The notes beneath the pieces are model-generated. The model made no database searches and was not told the origin of the DNA. It saw only the letters and a program-made list of their open reading frames with translations. Position numbers and translations under genes: made by a program. This document shows positions 53,557 to 60,535 of a stretch of 60,535 nucleotides of DNA, one piece after another; the stretch's first letter is position 1; each line of letters starts with the position of its first letter. Origin of the DNA: an uncultured Lachnoanaerobaculum sp. (GTDB lineage: Bacteria > Bacillota > Clostridia > Lachnospirales > Lachnospiraceae); the NCBI GenBank assembly GCA_937925515.1, contig CALALP010000027.1:1-60535 (forward strand), written 5' to 3'.

Positions 53557-55346
53557 TAAATGCATTATGCCAATATTATGATATGCTTGCAAAGAATGGG
53601 AAGGTACTTCCTGACGGTTATTCTAAAGTAGGAGTGAGCTATCTAATATGCTTAAATGATGACGGAAGTATTGAGAACATTGTTGATTATAGGGAAAAAA
53701 TGCAAATTAAAGATGCAAAAGGAAAAGTAAAAGAAAAATTTATCCCTAGAGATATAATATTACCAAAAAGAAATGAGAAATCAGGAATAAGCTTAAATAT
53801 TGTAGAGCATAGACCTCTTTATATATTTGGACTTAATATGGATAATGTAATTTTGACAACAGAGGATAAGACAGATAAGGCAAAAAAATCTCATGCTCTT
53901 TTTGTAGAGGGAAATTTAAAATTTATTGAGGGACTTGATACTCCAATAGTAAATGCTTATAGAAATTTTTTAATTAATTGGAATCAGGAAGAGGAATGTG
54001 AGAATAAAAAGCTCTTAGACCTAAAGAAAGCATACAGTAGCTCTAATTATGCTTTTTGTCTTACAAGTGATATAAATACTCTTTTACACGAAGATATTAA
54101 GTTAAAAGAAAAATATGAGGTAGATTATATAAATTCAATTAAGAATAATAATGAATGTCTTGAAACTCAATGTAGTATTAGTGGTAAAAAAGAACCTATA
54201 GCTAGAATACATAGTAAAATTAAAGGTGTGAGAGGTGGACTTGCAACAGGTAATGTATTAGTAAGTTTTAAAAATGATGCTGAAAGTTCGTATTGTAATG
54301 AACAATCTCATAATAGTAATATATCTGAATTAGCAATGAAAAAATATACAGAATCACTTAATTATTTACTTGCTGATAAAAATCATAATGAATATATGGA
54401 TGGTGTAACTATTGTTTATTGGGCAATGAACTCAAATGAAAAGGACGAGGATATATATCATTCTTTAATTTTTGGAAGTTCTGATTCTATGGATGAAGAA
54501 CATACGGAAAAAATGATAGAGGACTTATTAAAAGATGCCAAACAAGCAAATTTATCAAATAAACAACTTGATATTAGTTATATAGATTCTGATGTTGACT
54601 TTTATATAATTGGTTTAAAGCCTAATACTTCCAGACTATCATTAAAATTTTTATATAAAAGAAAATTTGGAGAAATTATAAAGAATATAGCTAGATTTCA
54701 AGAAGATGTATGTATTATAGGTAATGAAAAAATAGTGCCTTTTTGGAGAATTAAAAAGGAATTAATATCTCCAAAAAGCTCAAAAGATGAGGTGAATCCT
54801 GCTTTATTAGCTAAAATATTTGAATCAATAGTATATGGAACACCATATCCAAAGGAGTTACTTTCAACTGTTATTAGGAGGGTTAGAACAGACGATACCA
54901 AATTTAATAGTGTAAGAGCAGGATTAATAAAGGCATGTATTAATAGACAATATAATAAAAAAGAGGAGGAATTAAAATTGGCATTAGATAAGGAAAATAT
55001 GAATGAGGCATATCTTTGTGGAAGATTATTTGCAGTGTTAGAGAAAATACAAGAGAATGCTTCAAGTGTTAAATTAAACAGAACAATTAAAGACGGATAT
55101 TTTGCCGCAACTTCTGTAAAGCCGGCTGCAAATTTTCCAAAGCTAATAAGGCTATCACAAAATCATTTAAAAAAGGATGAATATTCAGTGAAAAATAATA
55201 ATTTGATGAGTGAAATTATAAATTGTCTTGGAGATGAATTTCCGGATAATCTTTCGTTACAGGAACAAGGAAAGTTTATGATAGGATATTATCATCAACG
55301 TCAAGATTTTTATAAAAAAGATACAGATAAAAATAATAATGAATAA
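53550..55346 (+). CDS. cas8c: Cas8c (Csd1), large Cascade subunit of type I-C
   Basis: A 598-residue Cas8c, which reads the PAM and starts target opening. The sequence begins MLINALCQYYDMLAKNG and contains NVLVSFKNDAESSYCNEQ, then a C-terminal part rich in Lys and Arg with FAATSVKPAANFPKLIRLSQ, all seen in the Csd1 family. In type I-C the small subunit Cas11c is usually translated from an internal start within this gene. ATG codons occur in the last third, but I could not choose one. It overlaps cas5 and stands 14 bases before cas7. Confidence 0.95.
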   Translation: MLINALCQYYDMLAKNGKVLPDGYSKVGVSYLICLNDDGSIENIVDYREKMQIKDAKGKVKEKFIPRDIILPKRNEKSGISLNIVEHRPLYIFGLNMDNVILTTEDKTDKAKKSHALFVEGNLKFIEGLDTPIVNAYRNFLINWNQEEECENKKLLDLKKAYSSSNYAFCLTSDINTLLHEDIKLKEKYEVDYINSIKNNNECLETQCSISGKKEPIARIHSKIKGVRGGLATGNVLVSFKNDAESSYCNEQSHNSNISELAMKKYTESLNYLLADKNHNEYMDGVTIVYWAMNSNEKDEDIYHSLIFGSSDSMDEEHTEKMIEDLLKDAKQANLSNKQLDISYIDSDVDFYIIGLKPNTSRLSLKFLYKRKFGEIIKNIARFQEDVCIIGNEKIVPFWRIKKELISPKSSKDEVNPALLAKIFESIVYGTPYPKELLSTVIRRVRTDDTKFNSVRAGLIKACINRQYNKKEEELKLALDKENMNEAYLCGRLFAVLEKIQENASSVKLNRTIKDGYFAATSVKPAANFPKLIRLSQNHLKKDEYSVKNNNLMSEIINCLGDEFPDNLSLQEQGKFMIGYYHQRQDFYKKDTDKNNNE

Positions 55347-55360
55347 TGGAGGAAATATAA

Positions 55361-56215
55361 ATGTCTTTAGATAACAGATACGATTTTGTAATGATTTTTG
55401 ATGTAGAAAACGGAAATCCAAATGGTGATCCGGATGCAGGAAATAGCCCTAGAGTTGATGCAGAAACAGGGCTAGGATATGTAACAGATGTTTGTTTAAA
55501 AAGGAAAATAAGAAATTATGTAGAGCTTGTTGCAGAAGAAAAGCCTGGGTTTAACATTTTGATAAAAGCAGATAAAGCACTTAACACAAAGTTTACAGCC
55601 GCTTATGAAGAGTTAGGGTTAAAACTAAAGGAAAAGGGTAAAAATATAGATGATGTTAAGGCAGCTAAAGATTATATATGTAAAAATTACTATGATGTAA
55701 GAATATTTGGTGCTGTTATGTCAACTGGAGATAATCCTTGTGGAATTGTAAGAGGACCGGTACAAATTAATTTTGCTAGAAGTATTTCTCCTATAAGTAT
55801 AGAAGATGTTACTATAACCAGACAAGCTAGAACAACTGAAGATCGTGCAGAAAGTGGAAATACTGAAATGGGAAGAAAAAGTATTATTCCATATGCACTT
55901 TATAGAGCAGAGGGATATGTTTCAGCAGCTTTAGCAAATAAGACAGGGGTAGATTCTGAAGATATAGAATTATTATGGAATGCTATAATAAATATGTTTG
56001 AGAATGATCATAGTGCTGCAAGAGGAAAAATGTGTATGCGAAAACTAATTATTTTTAAGCATGATAGTATACTTGGAAGTACTCCATCCCATGTTTTATT
56101 TGATAAAGTAAAGATATTAAAGAAAGATGCTAACCCACCAAGACAAATTTCAGATTATGAAATCAGTATTGATAGAAATATACCTAACGGAGTAGAACTT
56201 ATAGAAAAATTATAA
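55361..56215 (+). CDS. cas7: Cas7 (Csd2), Cascade backbone subunit
   Basis: A 284-residue Cas7, several copies of which coat the crRNA spacer. It begins with NRYDFVMIFDVENGNPNGDPDAG split across the family motif; VRGPVQINFARSISPI and TITRQARTTED follow, as in Csd2. AATGGAGGAAAT gives a good ribosome site. Its last base overlaps the cas4 start (TAATG). Confidence 0.95.
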   Translation: MSLDNRYDFVMIFDVENGNPNGDPDAGNSPRVDAETGLGYVTDVCLKRKIRNYVELVAEEKPGFNILIKADKALNTKFTAAYEELGLKLKEKGKNIDDVKAAKDYICKNYYDVRIFGAVMSTGDNPCGIVRGPVQINFARSISPISIEDVTITRQARTTEDRAESGNTEMGRKSIIPYALYRAEGYVSAALANKTGVDSEDIELLWNAIINMFENDHSAARGKMCMRKLIIFKHDSILGSTPSHVLFDKVKILKKDANPPRQISDYEISIDRNIPNGVELIEKL

Positions 56216-56877
56216 TGGAAGACTTGACAATAACAATAAGGGAGATTCAACATTTTCTATATTGTCCACATAGGTGGGGATTACTTCAAATCGATAGAGC
56301 ATGGGTGGAAAATGCATTTGTAACAAAGGCTAATATGATTCATGAAAGAGTACATTCTCCGGATAATAAATATACTTCAAGAGGAAAGAGAGTTTTAACA
56401 TCAGTACCTATATATAGTGATAGATACAATATATATGGTGTAACAGATTGTATAGAATTAAGTAGGTCTGATTATGGAATAGATTTATATGGAAATGGTT
56501 CAAAACATAAAATATGTATAGTAGAATATAAGCCCACTAAGCCAAGCAATAAAGATTATCATTATGAGGATATGGTACAATTATTTGTTCAAAAAGTATG
56601 TGTAGATGAAGTTTTTAATTGTGATGCAGAGGTGGCACTATATTATAACAATGTAAGACAAAGAATATACCCACCAATAAAAGAACATTACAAAGAACTT
56701 TTAGAACTTTTAGATAAAGTACTTATAAGTATAAGGAAATGTATCATTGAGGGAACTATTCCTGAAATAAAAAAAGGGCAGAATTGCAGTGGATGTTCTA
56801 TGAAAGATTTATGTATGCCAAAGATAAAGAAACATAATAATATAAAGCAAATTATTATGGAAAATTTAAATGAGTAA
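56215..56877 (+). CDS. cas4: Cas4 exonuclease (RecB-like) of type I-C adaptation
   Basis: A 220-residue Cas4, which trims prespacers and selects the PAM-bearing end. The iron-sulfur cysteines are Cys17 (YCPHR), Cys191, Cys194 and Cys200 (CSGCSMKDLC). The RecB-type nuclease residues are His44-like in MIHERVH, Asp78 in VTDCI and Glu104-Lys106 in VEYKP. All are present, so it should be active. Translationally coupled to cas7 by a one-base overlap. Confidence 0.95.
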   Translation: MEDLTITIREIQHFLYCPHRWGLLQIDRAWVENAFVTKANMIHERVHSPDNKYTSRGKRVLTSVPIYSDRYNIYGVTDCIELSRSDYGIDLYGNGSKHKICIVEYKPTKPSNKDYHYEDMVQLFVQKVCVDEVFNCDAEVALYYNNVRQRIYPPIKEHYKELLELLDKVLISIRKCIIEGTIPEIKKGQNCSGCSMKDLCMPKIKKHNNIKQIIMENLNE

Positions 56878-56920
56878 GTTATTATAAGTCTTTAAGAATA
56901 AAACTGTAATTAGGAGGAAA

Positions 56921-57943
56921 ATGAGAAAGCTTTTAAACACACTTTATATTACTAATGAAATGGCATATCTAGGTCTTGACGGCGAAAATTTTATATGTAA
57001 AGTAGACGGAAAAATTGTGTTTAGAATACCATTTGATAACATTGAAAGTGTTATTTGCTTTAGTTATCTTGGAGTTTCTCCACAATTAATGGGGAAATGT
57101 GTTGAAAAGTCAATTCCTATAAATTTTATATCTCCACAAGGAAAATTTTTAGCTAAGGTATTTGGAGAAACTAAGGGAAATGTATTTTTAAGAGTTGCAC
57201 AAGTTAGTAAATTTAAGGATTATGGTCTTGAGCTTGCACAAAATACAATAGCAACAAAATTAAACAACACAATACAAGTTATAAAGAGAACTTTACATGA
57301 TAATCCGTTACTAAAAAGTGATGAAAATATACATAAAGTTTTAGATACATTAAAAAATGGAACTTATAAAGCATTAGAAGCAGAAAAATTTGATGAGTTA
57401 TTGGGTATTGAAGGTTTGTGTGCTAAGGAATATTTTTCAATATTTAATAAACTTATTACTTCTAAGTCTACAAAGTTGAAGTTTGAGTTAAGGACTAAAA
57501 GACCACCCTTAGATCCTGTAAATGCTATACTTTCATTTATTTATACCATATATACAAGTGAATTTGCTGCCGCATTAGAAACAGTTGGACTTGATAGTTA
57601 TATAGGGTATTATCATAAATTAAGAAGTGGCAGAAATTCACTTGCTTGTGATATGGTAGAAGAATGTAGGTGCTTAGTGGAAAGATTTGTTCTAACCTTA
57701 GTCAATTTGAATATTGTAAATGAAGATGATTTTGAAACATATATCTCAGGTGCTGTATATTTAAATGATAAAGGGAGAAAAAAGGTAATAACTAGGTGGC
57801 AGGATAAAAAAAGAAGTGATTTTACACATCCATATCTTAAACAGAAAATACCGTTTGGACTTTTGCCATATATACAGAGTAATTTACTTGCAAAATATGT
57901 GCGTGGAGATATAGAAGAGTATCCTTGTTTTTTGTTAAAATAG
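56921..57943 (+). CDS. cas1: Cas1 integrase
   Basis: A 340-residue Cas1, the spacer integrase. The N-terminal beta domain is followed by the helical catalytic domain with the active-site Glu in the GLCAKEYF region (about 167), the His in IGYYHKLRSGRNSLACDMVEECR (about 230) and the acid in that same DMVEE stretch. An AGGAGG site precedes the ATG. It is followed directly by cas2. Confidence 0.96.
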   Translation: MRKLLNTLYITNEMAYLGLDGENFICKVDGKIVFRIPFDNIESVICFSYLGVSPQLMGKCVEKSIPINFISPQGKFLAKVFGETKGNVFLRVAQVSKFKDYGLELAQNTIATKLNNTIQVIKRTLHDNPLLKSDENIHKVLDTLKNGTYKALEAEKFDELLGIEGLCAKEYFSIFNKLITSKSTKLKFELRTKRPPLDPVNAILSFIYTIYTSEFAAALETVGLDSYIGYYHKLRSGRNSLACDMVEECRCLVERFVLTLVNLNIVNEDDFETYISGAVYLNDKGRKKVITRWQDKKRSDFTHPYLKQKIPFGLLPYIQSNLLAKYVRGDIEEYPCFLLK

Positions 57944-57951
57944 GTGGTCAT

Positions 57952-58242
57952 ATGATGGTGATAATAAGTTATGATGTATCGACTGTTGATAGTGGGGGTA
58001 AAACAAGGCTTAGAAAAGTTTCTAAGGAATGTCAAAATCATGGTCAAAGAGTACAGAATTCTGTTTTTGAAGTTGACTTAGATTATTCAACTTTTTTAAA
58101 GTTGAAACATTCACTATTAAAAATAATAGATGAAGAACGTGATAGTTTGAGATTTTATTATTTGGGTAATAATTGGGAGCGTAGAGTTGAACAGGTTGGA
58201 GCAAAGCAAAGTTATAATCCTGAGGGGACTATAATAATTTAG
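57952..58242 (+). CDS. cas2: Cas2
   Basis: A 96-residue Cas2, the partner that bridges two Cas1 dimers. It starts MMVIISYDVSTVDSGG and contains GQRVQNSVFEVDL and LRFYYLGNNWERRVE, the subtype I-C pattern. The frame is open back to 57925, but AGGTGG lies directly before the two ATG codons at 57952 and 57955, either of which could serve. The start lies eight bases after the cas1 stop. Last cas gene before the leader. Confidence 0.95.
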   Translation: MMVIISYDVSTVDSGGKTRLRKVSKECQNHGQRVQNSVFEVDLDYSTFLKLKHSLLKIIDEERDSLRFYYLGNNWERRVEQVGAKQSYNPEGTIII

Positions 58243-58387
58243 GAGAACCTTTAGTGATGTTAAATTGCCTTTAGGTTCGCTTGAAAAATGTTGCAAAAAT
58301 ATGTTTATAGTATTAAAATTATACTATAAGTTTTAATCTGTCCACCTTATATAGGGGTGCAATAGTTAAATTACACAATATATAGCT
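58243..58387 (+). promoter_or_regulatory. CRISPR leader
   Basis: A 145-base AT-rich leader between cas2 and the first repeat. A direct repeat CCTTTAG occurs twice near its start (about 58248 and 58270), then an AT-rich tract and TTATATAGGGGTGCAATAG near the array. The repeat orientation (ending GAAAT) says the array is read left to right from here. Confidence 0.75.
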
Positions 58388-60535
58388 GTTGCTCCTCGCA
58401 AGAGGTGCGTGAGTAGAAATTTAAAGTTCTTGAGCAATGAGGGTGTAATATACAGTTGCGCCTCGCAAGAGGTGCGTGAGTAGAAATCGTCAAATATTCC
58501 ATGTTCGTATTCGACGAAAATAAGTTGCGCCTCGCAAGAGGTGCGTGAGTAGAAATTAGGCTACGATTACAATGAGACAACAGAAATTAGGGTTGCGCCT
58601 CGCAAGAGGTGCGTGAGTAGAAATCACCTCTATTAACTAATGTACCAGCTATTTTTAGTTGCGCCTCGCAAGAGGTGCGTGAGTAGAAATGTTCTCCATT
58701 ATTTTGCAAAATATTACGCTAAAGGTGTTGCGCCTCGCAAGAGGTGCGTGAGTAGAAATCGCATGCAATAACCTCCTATGCCAACGATTATCACGTTGCG
58801 CCTCGCAAGAGGTGCGTGAGTAGAAATACAAATCCTATTCGTATCATCTATACCTCCTACAAGTTGCGCCTCGCAAGAGGTGCGTGAGTAGAAATGAGAA
58901 AGAAAACATTATACCTAAATATAATGAAAGTTGCGCCTCGCAAGAGGTGCGTGAGTAGAAATTTTCTGATAATTTTAGATAATCTCTAACTGAAATGTTG
59001 CGCCTCGCAAGAGGTGCGTGAGTAGAAATAATCTATGTCAGATTTATACTTAGATTTTGATACTGTTGCGCCTCGCAAGAGGTGCGTGAGTAGAAATTAA
59101 TAAGAATATTACAAAATTGTACAAGATAGCTTGGTTGCGCCTCGCAAGAGGTGCGTGAGTAGAAATTAGCTGAATATGATATTGAGGCAGACGAAAATAG
59201 TTGCGCCTCGCAAGAGGTGCGTGAGTAGAAATTTAGTGCTAGCGAGGGTAGTAATATTGAGGGTGAGTTGCGCCTCGCAAGAGGTGCGTGAGTAGAAATC
59301 CCATTATGCTATTTGGTCTAGGAAGTTTATTGTCGTTGCGCCTCGCAAGAGGTGCGTGAGTAGAAATTTTTAATTATTTTATCTAAATCTACAAAATCCA
59401 GTTGCGCCTCGCAAGAGGTGCGTGAGTAGAAATTTATTATATTGGACTGTCTTAATACTTCACTATTGTTGCGCCTCGCAAGAGGTGCGTGAGTAGAAAT
59501 TACAGTAATTAAAAGTTATTTGTAAATGTTCTAAATGTTGCGCCTCGCAAGAGGTGCGTGAGTAGAAATTTAACATACCATTTTCTACCATATATTTTGC
59601 AAGTTGCGCCTCGCAAGAGGTGCGTGAGTAGAAATCTGTTCTATGTAATGTTAGAACATTATCACTATCTTGGTTGCGCCTCGCAAGAGGTGCGTGAGTA
59701 GAAATATTTCAGTTATTTTCTGATTTTGTAGAGCATTTAGTTGCGCCTCGCAAGAGGTGCGTGAGTAGAAATTATAATTACCTTGCAACCATTCCATAGT
59801 ATCTGTAGTTGCGCCTCGCAAGAGGTGCGTGAGTAGAAATCACCTGTGATACACACATATTTATAAGGTTTTAATGTTGCGCCTCGCAAGAGGTGCGTGA
59901 GTAGAAATCTTCTAAAGAAAAAGGTATTACACCGTGTTCTACAGTTGCGCCTCGCAAGAGGTGCGTGAGTAGAAATATCAATATATTCCCTACTCATTAT
60001 TTTAAGTTCCTGTTGCGCCTCGCAAGAGGTGCGTGAGTAGAAATTACAAAATTTCCGAAGTCGTCCCTACCGTTTAGGCTGTTGCGCCTCGCAAGAGGTG
60101 CGTGAGTAGAAATATACAGACTTTTTTATAATGCTAAAAACAACGTAAGTTGCGCCTCGCAAGAGGTGCGTGAGTAGAAATACTAAGAACTTTAATTTCT
60201 TTTAAATCTTCTCATTGTTGCGCCTCGCAAGAGGTGCGTGAGTAGAAATAACATGATATATTGATTGTCTATTACAATCATATGTTGCGCCTCGCAAGAG
60301 GTGCGTGAGTAGAAATTTTTAAACTGATACCCCCTAAAAGCCCTATGGGTAGTTGCGCCTCGCAAGAGGTGCGTGAGTAGAAATTATTTATCAGGGATAT
60401 ATGTATTTGGATGATGCTGGTTGCGCCTCGCAAGAGGTGCGTGAGTAGAAATCTGCAACATTATTAATTATCACTGTTGCATACGGTTGCGCCTCGCAAG
60501 AGGTGCGTGAGTAGAAATTATGGAACTTGATGAAA
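58388..60535 (+). CRISPR. Type I-C CRISPR array, 32 repeats, running off the window
   Basis: The 33-base repeat begins GTTGCGCCTCGCAAG and ends GTGCGTGAGTAGAAAT. The first is at 58388-58420 and the last seen at 60486-60518. I count 32 repeats and 31 complete spacers of 33-37 bases (mostly 34-36), with a 17-base start of the next spacer at the edge. All repeats that I read are identical except the first, which has T for G at position 6. GCGCCTC and GAGGTGC form the stem over a GCAA loop, with one G-U pair. The 3' end GAAAT and the stem match type I-C repeats. No spacer match inside the window was noticed, though I could not search fully. Confidence 0.98.

Noticed and set aside
57613..58047. 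Open frame of 144 codons on the minus strand over cas1-cas2
   Set aside because: It overlaps two certain genes and has no recognisable protein features.
58371..58580. Open frame on the minus strand inside the CRISPR array
   Set aside because: It is a translation of repeats: the peptide repeats a block of about 11 residues at every repeat and has no ribosome site.
59737..59997. Second open frame on the minus strand inside the array
   Set aside because: Same cause, the repeat unit read in a frame without stops.
1..60535. tRNA or rRNA genes
   Set aside because: None recognised in any intergenic gap; the gaps are too AT-rich and lack the GGTTCGAATC-type arm.

Overview
The window looks like a low-GC (about 30 percent, by eye) Gram-positive chromosome of the Clostridia, most probably a Lachnospiraceae-type anaerobe. 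The main reasons are the pth-mfd-hup-rqcP-divIC-tilS-hpt-ftsH housekeeping run, strong GGAGG ribosome sites, many ABC and PTS sugar systems, an AraC/YesM-type two-component system and a type I-C CRISPR system. The genus cannot be fixed from the sequence alone. The sporulation genes that normally interrupt the pth-ftsH run in Bacillus-type genomes (spoVT, yabP, yabQ, spoIIE) are absent, which suggests a lineage that does not sporulate.

Layout. 1-7.3 kb: a sugar locus with an amylosucrase-family GH13 enzyme, a HAD phosphatase, a PTS EIIBCA of the sucrose/trehalose class, HPr and enzyme I, behind a good promoter with a cre/LacI-type operator. HPr keeps His15 but has Lys at the regulatory Ser46 position, and a hairpin terminator sits just before ptsI. 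7.3-18.8 kb: core genes from pth to ftsH, then a second GH13 enzyme overlapping ftsH and a small unknown gene. 18.8-21.9 kb (minus strand): MgtC-like protein, cation/proton antiporter and a PHP phosphoesterase. 22-29 kb (minus): an FbpABC/AfuABC-like ABC importer with its own sensor kinase and response regulator. 29-31.7 kb (minus): a small membrane protein, a CdaR/PucR-type regulator and an MsmK/UgpC-type sugar ABC ATPase. 31.9-35.3 kb: GerMN lipoprotein, metG and a TraX-family protein.

35.3-38.7 kb is an accessory island. Two DNA methyltransferases of different classes face two nuclease-like genes across a shared terminator, which looks like a restriction-modification cassette with a two-subunit nuclease. 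39-42.5 kb: TatD nuclease, rsmA and a secreted NlpC/P60 hydrolase with peptidoglycan-binding repeats. 42.8-48.9 kb: a LacI-controlled ABC importer with a GH31 alpha-glycosidase. It has no ATPase of its own and probably uses the MsmK-type ATPase encoded at 31 kb. 49.2-50.4 kb: a decayed IS1634-like transposase joined to the 3' end of an AraC-type regulator gene.

50.5 kb to the end: a complete type I-C CRISPR-Cas locus (cas3-cas5-cas8c-cas7-cas4-cas1-cas2), a leader, and an array of 32 repeats of 33 bp with 31 complete spacers of 33-37 bp that runs off the window. The leader-proximal repeat carries one base change that breaks the crRNA stem. The locus looks intact and, judging by array length, has been active.
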